DNA of 64,000 nt. Source: Aradus depressus (lineage: Eukaryota; Arthropoda; Insecta; Hemiptera; Aradidae). Below, piece by piece: positions 1 to 11,057 of this stretch; positions within the stretch are counted from its first letter, which is position 1, and the number at the start of each line of letters is the position of its first letter. The translations under genes and the position numbers were made by a program. Below the pieces are notes generated by a model that was not told the origin of the DNA, searched no databases, and was given only the letters and a program-made list of their open reading frames with translations. The stretch is taken from the NCBI GenBank assembly GCA_963662175.1, contig OY759216.1, forward strand, positions 52,469,087 through 52,533,086, given 5' to 3'.

Positions 1-896
1 TGAAGTAGGTCGAAAGTTCTTGTTCTCTGTCAACTGTTTGTTGAGGCAAGAAGGGGAAGAGTTCAGCGTCTTTTCGTTCCCAGGAATGCCAACATGGGAC
101 GGGATCCAGAAAAGTAGTTTAGAGGGAGAGTGAAACTTGGTCGCATATAAAGTTCACAAACTTTTAATTGCATTTACTACTATTGGTTAATTACAAAATG
201 AGACTAGTATCACTTTTATCTAACAAGAACATTTTAAACACCTCATCCAATTTATGGTTCAAGATTCTAATCGATTTACTTTTGCCAAATAAAAATGTAT
301 CATGTACTCATCTATTAAATTTAATAATGGCAATAGACGTTGACCTTTTGAATGATACTGTTAAATAGCGGCAAATACGGTTATTTCTATTGAAATTGGT
401 TATAGAAGGTGTTCTCTATGTTTACTTACTGTTTAGTTCCAAGGAACACCATAATGGTCATTACAATAATGACCTCAATATGTTTTAACTGTTGTTTTTT
501 TATGACCACTTAATTCTTTATCAATATTTTTCTTTTGTTGTATTTCTTGATTTTATCGTGTCGTGGCTTACTACCTTGAGATGTTAAAAAAAAAAAAAAA
601 AAAATGAACCATAATACAGTTATTGCAGAAATGCGATTCTTGTGATTAATATATTCAATTGTATACTTTATTTGAAGAGGCTCATTGAAACTGTAGTCCT
701 TGCCGTTTCGAATTTACCAGAATTTTTGCAGTTGGAGATCCCTAATGCGTTTTTAAGTGCGGGCCGCATATCATAATAAAATACACTAAATAAACGTATC
801 CGACACAATATATATATTTATTTTTTACTATGTCAAAAAAATATCGAGATTTATAAATGCTGATCAAATTTGTAAATGTAGAGGTCAAGGTCAAAG
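1..896. other. Intergenic AT-rich sequence, no gene seen
   Basis: No open frame resembles a known family and no exon with good splice signals was recognised. A poly-A run lies near 587-603. A short open stretch at the left edge (frame 2, about 2-130) has no match I recognise. Confidence 0.5.
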
Positions 897-1290
897 TCAG
901 TGCGACTTATTCATTCTAGTCCTCTTGTAAACTAATACCTGCTGCTCAGTGCGACTTATTCATTCTAGTCCTCTTGTAAACTAATGCCTGCTGCTCAGTG
1001 CGACTTATTCATTCTAGTCCTCTTGTAAACTAATGCCTGCTGCTCAGTGCGACTTATTCATTCTAGTCCTCTTGTAAACTAATGCCTGCTGCTCAGTGCG
1101 ACTTGTTCATTCTAGTCCTCTTGTAAACTAATGCCTGCTGCTCAGTGCGACTTATTCATTCTAGTCCTCTTGTAAACTAATGCCTGCTGCTCAGTGCGAC
1201 TTGTTCATTCTAGTCCTCTTGTAAACTAATGCCTGCTGCTCAGTGCGACTTATTCATTCTAGTCCTCTTGTAAACTAATGCCTGCTGCTC
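897..1290. repeat. 49-bp tandem repeat, 8 copies
   Basis: A 49-bp unit beginning GCGACTTATTC recurs at 902, 951, 1000, 1049, 1098, 1147, 1196 and 1245 and ends in CTGCTGCTC. Copies are almost identical: two have TTG for TTA after GCGAC, and the first has ATACC for ATGCC. Such low divergence points to recent expansion. The unit length is not a multiple of 3 and no coding role is seen. Confidence 0.95.
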
Positions 1291-1507
1291 ATTTTTCGAA
1301 TCAAAGTTTTAAATGTTATTGTTGTAAGGTAATGTTGCTATATTCCGTGAATTTTGAACTAAATTGCTATTTTCTGAGCAGAAATATGTATGCGCGCACA
1401 CCTTATTTTTTTCAATACTTAACAATCTTCGCACTTGAGTTTCACAACAATCATCAATGTTTGTATTGTATACGACGAAGGGTTGTTGGCATATCTGCCT
1501 CTGTGAT

Positions 1508-1567
1508 AACGGTCTGAAAGAAAAACATCACCTAATATGTATATTGATGTTTTTCTTTCAGACCGTT
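1508..1567. repeat. Perfect 23-bp inverted repeat (hairpin)
   Basis: Arms 1508-1530 and 1545-1567 are exact reverse complements (AACGGTCTGAAAG.../...CTTTCAGACCGTT) around a 14-nt AT-rich loop. The length fits a tiny foldback element or a small-RNA hairpin. The perfect pairing is less typical of a conserved animal miRNA precursor. Confidence 0.85.
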
Positions 1568-4223
1568 TAATTAGGTGGTATGGTAAATAAAAACTTTGGC
1601 AACTGCCGGCCTGGATAGTGGACTATTGCGATGGGATGCAATAAAGAAGGGCAAATGCGACAGTTTATTCTACATTTTTTTTTAAGCAGGTGTAGACCAT
1701 TATTTGTTTCATATATTTAAGAGAATTCCCGTTTATTGTCAACAAAAAATAGGGATTCTAACAACGTTTTCAGAAGTCGCTTTGAATGAACCTTTCTCTG
1801 AAAAATATTTCATAATTTTCTCAAGGGAGGGGAGGAATTTTTGGAGATAATATATGATCCATCGGTTGCCTGTGTATGGAGGGAGGACCCCTGTAAAGTT
1901 GTAAAGGAATAAAAGTAACAAATAATGTAATTTTTGTTTAGAAACATTTATTTACGGCTCAGAAGAAACACAAGTAGACAAAATTTCTCTTCTGAATTAA
2001 ATCATATAACAATGAAACAATTTTTTTCTTCTTACTCTCTTCTCATCCCACGATAGCAGTACAACCAACTTCAGTTTTTGTCATTTATTGAAATTTAAAA
2101 AAAGAAGTCTCAATAATTTATATTATTCTTTACTCTTAAAAAACTAATATATTCCGTTATTTATTTATATTATAATATATATCATTATTTATATATATAT
2201 ATATTTATATTTTTTATATTATAATCTCTCTATTTTTATAAGCTTAACACATATGAGATACACAAGAAAAAAAAAATTATATAAAATAATTTAATTAATT
2301 AGAAAATTGGTATACTCAGGAAAACAAAAATAATATATGATTTTACTGGCAGATACTTGAAGGCACAGACACCTCAAGTTCATTTTCGTTTTGATGCTAT
2401 AAAAATATACTAATAGGAATGAAATATTCATGGTGAAGAAAAACAAAAAAATTTCATAGTTATATAGATGAACCATTTTGTTGGCTGTTCGAATCTTGTC
2501 GACGAACTAATAACTAAAAAATTCAACCAAATAAACCGTTATTATTAATTAACTAAACAAGAAACAGAAGTAAAAATATATTTATATATGTATATTTATT
2601 TTTCTTAACATACATTTTTGTATATGTTTTTAATAATATTTGATAACACGAAAAATATATACGAATCTACCGCGTACCTTTTTTTTCTCTATTTTTTAGG
2701 CTTTCACTAGAACCCTGACTAAGTATTATCCATTTATATCCCCGATTTTGGAGAACTTAATGGCAGGATTTATTTTTCGGGATTTACTCTAATTATTTAA
2801 CCTATACAAAGATGAGACATCTTGTGATTAATCGTTATATTCCGATTTGAACCGTCCGTTACGATAAAATGATCATGAAAAATTTAACTTTAAATTTTTT
2901 ATTTAAATAAATTAATAGTTTATTTTTAACAATCGTATCCTAATAAAGATTGAACTCCGTTTCTCTCCTCACAGTGTAAAAAACCTCTACAACTATAAAA
3001 TCTGTAACATATTTCATAACAACGTATATTATCGTGATATCGAATCGATCAAAAAATAAACTATATCAAAAAATCGATCAACTGGTTTCGCTCAAATTAA
3101 CATGCTACATACCAATCTACAACTATTCTTTCAAAAATATGTAAATTTTTTATTTTTTTTTCTTCAAAAATATCCGTAATTTATTTCGAATATACAATCC
3201 CGCTTTTTTATATATATATTTTTTTTTAACGAAGGTTTCCCTTAAAATCACGTTCGTTGTACCCATCTCATGCTATTTTGAATAGCTCGGTGGGAAAACA
3301 ACTCTCGAATATCGAAACAAAATAAAACAAATGTACATTTTGGTTAGAGGCCTCTGAGATCCCGTTGCATTTGCAAATTAATGTCCTTACACTTTAACCT
3401 CTAAACTATTTACGTAAATTTTGGCCCTTCTTTCTTAAGAGGTACAATTTGGTAAACTGAATATATTTACTCTTTCCTCTTTTAAGTAACAGGACTAGTC
3501 GGCGGATAATGTTTACAACAAAAATAATTAACTTGATTAAAAAAAAAATAAATGAATTAAATGTAAATATATATATATATAAGAAATTGATTCTCTAAGA
3601 ACTATCTTAAAAAACAGTTTCAACTATCGTTCCACAACTCAAGGGCAAAGCTAGAATTTTTTTCGGAGGGAACCGACCCTCAATTTTCGTTTTTTGGGTA
3701 TGAGATTGGACTGGGGGACAATAATTGACCTACGATGATTATAGTGCTATTTTTTTTTTTATGTGTTAAATATTTTCTTGACTACTCCCTTGCCACAGTT
3801 AGTTCATTAGTTACAAAAGTTCATGTCGTAAGTAATGAGACCGTTTGATTACATATCAATCACCTCCTGGGTCGTTTTTTTTCTTCTTACTCGGGTCAGT
3901 CTTTTCTAAAAAAAAATTGATATGAAATGAAACCGTCTGAATTAACTACTGTTTTTCCGTAATTGGAAGGCGCGGGATAAAGTGAAATTTCGATTGGTGG
4001 AGAGTGTGGTATTACTACAATGGTCGAACCTAAGCCAATGTTTTGAAGTTTCAACTGAAGGCACCCAGTGTACTCACACATGTATAAAAAACAAAAAAAG
4101 TGTACATTTTCAGGCTTGGTAAAACAGGGTTTGGGATGGTATGAAGGATGTGGACGGCTTTGTGCATCTTCCAATCCCAAACATACAGTAAGTGGATCGA
4201 TAGTGGAAACAAGGAGAACGAAC
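1568..4223. other. AT-rich spacer and probable 3' UTR of the TRIM-like gene
   Basis: No coding region recognised. The part next to 4223 should contain the 3' UTR of the minus-strand RING/cyclophilin gene. Several TTTATT (AATAAA on the minus strand) hexamers occur, but the sequence is too AT-rich to choose the true poly(A) site. Confidence 0.5.
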
Positions 4224-7200
4224 TTATAACTTTCCGCAGTTGACAATGACGACGGTTTTGGTGGGTTTGCCAGTTTGATCGCTGAAAGAGGCTATCTTCT
4301 CCACCAGCTCTATCCCCTCCACCACGTGACCGAAGATGGCCGTGAAGCCCCTCATCTCCTGTAGGATGACCCTGAACTGCGAACCGACCATCCCCAGGTT
4401 GTCGTGCCGCTTCTGGGTTCGTCGCATTCCCACCGCGCCCCGTACCGCTCCGAACTTAGTGTCGTCTGGCATAAAGTAGCCCTCTTCATAGATGGACCTC
4501 CCACCCCGGCCGTTGTTCGACTCAAAGTCCCCTGTGATCACCGATTCTCCCTCCCAACACTGAAACACCGTGCATCCTTTATACGTTATCCCCATCTCCC
4601 CCGTCGCCAAAACGGCAAAATTCTTCGACATCTTCGGTGCCGCATCTGGCCTCGTCTCAATGACTATCCTTCCGTGAGGAGTCCCATTCACTTCAATATT
4701 AAAGTAGAACAGAGGGTATGTGTTGGAAGGACGGACACTCAGAGCAACAACAGGCGGCTGCTGTGCCGGCACGACCAAGTTCATCTCGTATTGCGGCTTT
4801 ATATACTCAACGTTCCCATTCTGCTGTATATGTTGTTGTTTCGAAACCATGTGTCTTGTATACAGTTGCGACATACAATAATTTGTTAAAAAAAGCAAAG
4901 GATTAGGCTGGGGCACCTGTGTCCTGGCGGGGACTGGAGAGTCGATCGTGTGATGTATCGAGGACAGGGCCTGTTTTAGAAGCGGAAAATCGAACACTAC
5001 CGCAGAATTGCATATTAAATCGTCAAGTTGGCACTGAAAATACATGTCTTGTACTTTGGCCTGGAGCCGCTGCTTCTCTATGTTGAGGCTGGAAAAGAGT
5101 GCCTGGGCCTCGGCTGGGTTCTCCACCTGGTTGAGGATCAGCCGCGCCTTCGTCAGCAGGTCTCGGGTCTCTCCCACCTCCGGCATGTGATTCCACCCGT
5201 TCTGCAGGTCTGTCTCTATATGCGTTTTGAGCGTCATGCATGACTCAAGTACTTGTAATAAAAAACCGCGCTGTTGTGAAAGTAAACGGGAAACGTCTTG
5301 AAGTAATTTCGATACTGCTAACATTTCAACTTGGACCTGTAAAAAAAAAAAAAATAATAATTTGACATAAAAGTAAATTGAGACACTCATTTATTATGTG
5401 AGAAAATGCTCTGACGGTTTTGTTCATAACGTAAATTACTAAATTACAATGTTATTTCCATAATTTCGAAGATTCTTATTATGCTGTTCTAGATGTTAGT
5501 TTCCAATGTATATAGCACCAACGTCAGTATAAGAATTAACCTCTCTATATGTTTTTCCTCTCAGATAACGTTCTTTCTATCTGTAAAGTAGGTGAATGTC
5601 AGGGAATAGCGAGGATATGGGAGAAGCTCAGTGTCTGTCTGTTCGGTGTCGAAAGTTGGTTGGGAACACTAGAGTCTGTAATCCGCAAGGCCTGTAATTC
5701 TTTTCGAGTGCATACGACACTCGAATCTTCCGAATAACATTTAATCTTTGAAGTTATTTTAATTGAAAATTAATATTTTGAACAAGGAACAGAACTTTTT
5801 CACCAAACGTATTAATATAAAGATATAAATAAAGTGTAACCTCGGAAACAAGTTGCTCTTTGGCCTCGGCCTGAGATCGTATTTGGTGAGTGGGATGGTC
5901 GGCGGGTGTGGCACAAGCCCTGCAGATGGCATTGTTGCAGGTGTGGCACCATAGTGCCAAAGGCATCCCGTGCCTGTGGCAATTCTCACTTACCACCATC
6001 TAAAAAATAATTATAATAATAAAACAACCAGTTCAACTGAGAAGTCATTTGGTCGTCTATGACTTGGTCGATTTGGGATGACAAGGTTCTGACTTACGAG
6101 ATATTGACGTTTGAATTTTAAATCCTATAAAGTATTTGTTTGGTATAATTTCATTGACATATGGCAGGAAGATGTGTTGGTACATGAGCTCTCTACAAAC
6201 TGGTATTCAACCTTTCAGCTCTAAAATGGATTGTTCCCACGACACGTTCATATGTTTCAATAATCTCATGAAGTGTTTACTGCAACATGTTTTATATTTT
6301 TCAAGTATTCACATTTGCATTTCAGGAAAATAGCTCTACTGCAAAATATTTTTATTACGCGCAAACTTCTGGTAAAAACGTTTTTATAACATCACATATG
6401 CTCGTTTTATCTGACTGAACCTGTGTTTGATCTAGATTGAACTTTGTTTCACAACTTCAATGGACTTTTGTTAACTTTGTATTTCAATTATTTTTCCCGC
6501 GATCTGGGCAAACATTTCCCCGAGAAAATGCAGATTGAACCTTGCCATGAGAAAGGGACGACTTGGAGATCAGACTCTACCTTGCGTTCCTTCTCCTGTG
6601 GCTTGGAGGGGGCCAGCTTCATATTGTTGAAGTGTAAAGACAACTGGAGAATAGGATTGTATGTGGGCAGCGTTTCCGGGCCCTTCTCTGCCAATTCCGT
6701 TCTTTTCCAACAGTTAATACAAAACACCTCCGCCCCCTGAAATGTTCAATAATATAGTACAGTACACTGGTTGCACTTATTTAATAATTAAACTTATATA
6801 TTTCAATATCCATATTCCAGAAGAGTATGAACTCTAAATAAGATCAGAATTTATGTACCGAACTCCGGGGACATATGTGCGACAAAAAAAAAAAAAAAAA
6901 AAAAAATGGTGAATCGATCATGAGTTCTTGAAGGAAAACATGATGGTTTTATACACATTTTGCAGATTATCTCTCCATGTTCGACGGGGGAAAAATTTGT
7001 AGAGCGGTAACACTCGCTACTACGCTCATAAAACTTGATATCTCAGTATATTGAAGAAAGCTACAGGAGTTAGTCGATTAAGCCTTCATTATTTTAAATT
7101 AAGGAGCTACCAAATTCAGTTTTTATCCAATTCTTTAACATTATTGTTTTTTAAATACTGAAAAAGAAGATGGAGTTTTTTTTTTTTTAAACTTTTTAAA

Positions 7201-9368
7201 ATGGTTTTCAATGCATCTTTTTATTTTCTTCTACTAAATTTACTGTTCCAAAAATGGTATTCTATAATATTTATTGTTCAGACGAACAGGAAGAGAGAAA
7301 TTTCGTAAAATGTGTCAAAAACATGATGAACAAGGTTATAGTTATTCGTTGTTCATTAGCAATAACTCTCAAACGAGGTATGTCCGACCAATTATTTTTT
7401 CCTTAGCTTCCTCTCACATATACTTCGTTAGGCTCAATCTATATAAATGCTATACGCAGGAGGCATGAAACCCTTAACAAAGGGATAACACTAAATTATT
7501 TTCAAATACTTTGTTTATTTCTAAGTGTAAGAAAACATGAACTTGGAAATTTTGAATGAAGTGTACTTCACATCCACCCATTTTTATTATAATATTACAG
7601 TTGTTAGAAAACTCATTTAGCCCTCTGAGATAGAAAATGTCTTATATAAGTGCTCCCCATAACAGTAAGTATTATTAGTGTCGATAATTTTTATTTTCAC
7701 TAATAACTCACAGGTACGTATTGCCAATACTTGGTGTAATTTCATCAATATAAAATATTCCTTTTTTCACATATTTCGCACCAAAGAATTTGCATTCATT
7801 CCTTACACTTGAGCTACTTGTTTTGTTATTTCATTTTTCAGAAAGTCCTTTCTTAAAAGTAGAGTCCATTTTAAATTTGAAGTAATAGGGTATTTTACCA
7901 TATCTATACTAACCAACCTCTGTTTTGTTTGTCTGTAGTTTATTAAATTATTTTTTGGTGTGGAAGTTTTTGTTGGGTTTCTAATATATATTTTTTTAAA
8001 TAAAGTTTTCCTTTTTTCCTCCCACTTACTAAACAAATCAAACACTTAACAAATAACCCTGTATTAAAATAAAATCAAACCTAATACTGATAATCGTGTA
8101 ATAATGAGACTTCCAGTTGACAAAAAGTCCAAACGTACTATCAAAATACCAAATTAAATAATGAAAAAATAGGCTTGATGCTCATGTTTGTACAATGAGC
8201 TCATCTTTGAGACGACCTTCCTCTCTAAGTACTCAATTTTCAAAACATGAGATAGTTTGGAAAATTATTTTGTTTATTTTTTTCACGCCAGAGAGGCCTA
8301 GTGAGCAAGCAGTCTATTGATTAAAAATTGTTATATCATTGTAGCTGAAACGGTTGAGAAAAAATATATATAATATTTTGAATCAATATTGTTTATGTTT
8401 AATTTGTATAAACTAAACTCTTAGTATACTTGATAAAGAAATTTTTTCTTAAATCTCTTGGTTACAGTTACAGCCAACTCTGGCACTGAGGTAGTTAATA
8501 AGAAAGAGAAATGTTGAAATTCGAGTTTTCAAATAATTGCCTTATACGAATAGACCAATTACAATTTTCTGTCCATTTATTGAAGTTATGTATACTTAGG
8601 CGGGAAGAATGGCATTATGCTAAAATTGGTTTCAACAGGTTGCCACGCTAGCCTAATCGGCCATAGACATTACATATATTTTATGAGCAGGTACTACTAT
8701 CAAAGTAAATAACAAATACATTTTAGGAAGCTTCAAAATCAGCAGAAAAATATCATTACCTTCATCATGGGATGAATACAACTTAAACAGAAGTAATGTT
8801 TGCATGATAAAAGTTTCGGTATTTGATCTGTATCGTTGAATTTCTGCTTGCAGTAGCCGCAAATTGTCATTTCTTCCAATTCCTTCAGGCTTACACCATC
8901 CATTACCTAGATATAATTATTTTTCTTTAATATTTATTAAAACTTCAAATTAAAATTAAGAAATACTTCGTAAATAGGCCATAATATTAATTAATTTAAT
9001 GTGGCTGATTGGCCTCAAAACTGAATAAATTATTCGAAAACAATAAAATGTTTCCGGTTAATATATATATATATATTTTTTTTTTGATAAGAATGTATAT
9101 TGTTAAGGTTATCTGTTAAGACAGCGACTTAATAATATTTTCATTTGAATTAGTTGTTTTACTATTTTCCGTTAGTTGTTTATTCTGTGAATATTCACTG
9201 TTATGACCATATTCCCCCACTATCAGACTGTTGACAGTGTATTATTATCTAGAGACCTATATTGTTCAGCATATTTGTTCGAAAAATAAATACTAATAAA
9301 AGTTAATTAGTAATAATGTGTAATTGGTATTTAAAAAAAAAATAATTGAAAGTTTTACTTACGTTCAT
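4224..9368 (-). CDS. RING/B-box/coiled-coil protein with C-terminal cyclophilin-like domain (TRIM-Cyp-like), 5 exons
   Basis: Exons in transcript order are 9368-9363, 8906-8760, 6736-6581, 5999-5841 and 5336-4224. All junctions are phase 0 with GT/AG sites, giving 526 residues. A C3HC4 RING spans about residues 18-60 (C18, C21, C37, H39, C42, C45, C57, C60), so it crosses the exon 2/3 junction. A B-box follows at about 110-141 (C110, H113, C121, C124, C129, C132, H138, H141). Helical, coiled-coil-like sequence runs from about 157 to 260, and a cyclophilin fold from 363 to 526. RING plus B-box implies a TRIM-type ubiquitin ligase; that activity is inferred. Aligned by eye to human cyclophilin A, the catalytic and binding residues R55, F60, M61, Q63, F113, W121 and H126 are all changed, so isomerase activity is unlikely. 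The two-residue first exon (ATGAAC then GTAAGT) is supported by phase; otherwise translation could start at M4 in exon 2. Arthropods have other RING-cyclophilin proteins, such as Drosophila CG5071 as I recall, so orthology is possible. Confidence 0.88.
6878..6905. repeat. Poly-A tract in intron 2 of the TRIM-like gene
   Basis: A run of about 23 A follows GACA in the large intron. Intron 2 (6737-8759) otherwise holds nothing I recognise. Confidence 0.7.
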
Positions 9369-9725
9369 GCTATTGTTTGTTTTCAAATGTAAATGTGAAA
9401 GTATAGGTGGGCCCGACTAGTTCGTTGATATGAAGACAACTCTTGCCTAACGTTACACTTATTACTTACATTAGGTCTTCTCACATGTAAATCTTCAAAG
9501 AAAAACTATTTTGATTAACACTATAAAAAAAAAGTACTTGTTGATCACTATTTTGAAATGTAAATCAATTGTTATTTGACCGTTGCCACATCATGTATTG
9601 GAGGCAGTTAACTAATGCGATCCAGCATGGCGGCCGATGTTGTCGCTTGGCTATAATCAAAATATCCACCTCAGCGCTGTCTGTCGGCCATCTTCATCAA
9701 CTAACATCCCCCGCTACATTTCTAT
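9369..9725 (-). promoter_or_regulatory. Candidate 5' UTR/promoter region of the TRIM-like gene
   Basis: Immediately upstream of the ATG at 9368. A locally GC-richer island at about 9600-9715 contains ATGGCGGC and, facing the gene, AAGATGGCC, which resembles YY1/pho-type motifs common near metazoan start sites. No TATA box could be assigned with confidence. This is inference from composition and position only. Confidence 0.3.
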
Positions 9726-11057
9726 CCTTCAATTAAAAATTTGTTTATAGTATTTTTTTTTTTTACTTTGTCCATATAACTCGGTAAATTTGAGGGAAAT
9801 ATTGCGACTGATCGAAAGATCCGAACATGGGAATTTGGTCTCTTTTGACTCAGTGTTACACACTGTTTTTAGTTAAAGGTTCTTCTGGACGATGTCTGTG
9901 TGTCTAAGCAAATTATGTATGCATGCGTGATTGATCTTGAACTATAAATTAGAAATTTGAATGTATGAGTCATTCATCTTAAGTTAGAGCTTAGATAGTG
10001 GGGAAAATAAGAATAAAATAAAGACAACTTCAAAGCATTTTTGCAAATGTCTCTTTGGATCTGTCTATAAAACACTTAGCGTTATTTTCGAAAATTTTGA
10101 CCCCCACCCTATTTTCACTCTCTTCTGGGATCTCCCCTCCCCATCGAACATTAAATGCATTACCTAACTTTTGATCGGCTCCTTAAGTTTACTTGAATCA
10201 ACCAAAATTTTAGAGAAAAATGAAGGTAGCTCTAGAAGGTAGTCTACTGTGTTATCGCGGGTTTGAAAGCCGGCTGTTATTCACTTATTCATTTTTTGTT
10301 TCTATTAGCGTATATTATATTCGATGTTAATTGCTTTTTCTTGTTTTAGTTTAGCCTTTATGATTTACAAATGTATTTAATTAATAAATAAGTAGATAAA
10401 TATATCGTTATTGGTTTCATTATATATTTACACTGAACAATAATTATTTGAACATTTCATTATATTACTTTTTTTAAAAATTAAAACGAAGTTTCAATTT
10501 TTAATTAATTGCAGAGTTAAATAATAATAATAATAATAATAATAATCTAATGCTATATCCAGACTCAACATTTTCTTTCTGAAAAAACAAACTTTTTTAT
10601 TATTTTGGAATAAATCGATTTTGAAACGAGACCCAGACCTTTACCCCTGTTGCCTTCTTCCAGTCCAACCTAACATGAAATATCATTTTCGTAAGTGAGG
10701 GTGCCGGTAGCTCAGTGGTATGCGTGCTTGCTTACTGAGCTCATGATCTCTGGTTCGAAACACGGCCGAGACGCTTAAGTTTTTTTTATCTGGAAGGTGA
10801 AAAAACCTTGAGCTCGTCATCCTTCGGATGGGACGTTAAGCGATGATTCCGAGCCTGTGCGATGTCAGATACTCGTTAAAGATCACCCCCTGGGTGAATA
10901 AACAACAAAAGCCAAAATTTAGGACTCTCATAGTAGAGTCGGATTCATGTCAACCAGAGCGACGAAAGAGCGCTCTGGTAATAGGCTATATGACCTTATA
11001 GTTAAATGCCATGCCTGTTTGTTTTTTTGTAACTAGCCTTGTATTATTTGTTTCCAG
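9726..11057. other. Spacer or NPLOC4 intron, with SINE and AAT microsatellite
   Basis: No exon recognised. It contains an (AAT)n run at about 10520-10548 and a full-length SINE at 10701-11017. Because the NPLOC4 exon at 11058 starts mid-protein, at least part of this stretch must be intron. Confidence 0.5.
10701..11017 (+). mobile_element. tRNA-derived SINE, family A, full-length copy
   Basis: The head carries RNA polymerase III promoter elements: an A box in TAGCTCAGTGGTATGCGTG and a B box GGTTCGAAAC. A conserved body follows, containing TTCGGATGGGACGTTAAGCGA, a 'GTTAAAGA' block and 'GACGAAAGAGCGCTCTGGTA'. The same body recurs at 26230, 29592, 37671, 44709, 50104 and 58643. It lies just upstream of an NPLOC4 exon. 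Confidence 0.85.

Noticed and set aside
1..130. Short open frame at the left edge considered as an upstream NPLOC4 exon
   Set aside because: The translation does not match the NPL4 MPN or linker regions and no suitable donor or phase was found.
897..1290. Possible CRISPR-like array
   Set aside because: Repeats are directly adjacent with no unique spacers, and the genome is eukaryotic.
4404..4889. 161-codon plus-strand open frame over the cyclophilin exon
   Set aside because: It is the antisense shadow of the minus-strand exon, which has clear domain matches and fits the splice phases.
7270..7380. Exon-like segment after TTGTTCAG with a GTATGT donor
   Set aside because: The open frame (MCQKHDEQGYSYSLF) has no recognisable family, lies on the strand opposite the TRIM-like gene, and fits neither NPLOC4 nor any neighbour.
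10701..10780. Possible functional tRNA genes at SINE heads (also 50104 and 58643)
   Set aside because: Each head is joined to the same SINE body, and the copies carry mismatches in the stem; they are tRNA-derived repeats rather than free tRNA genes.
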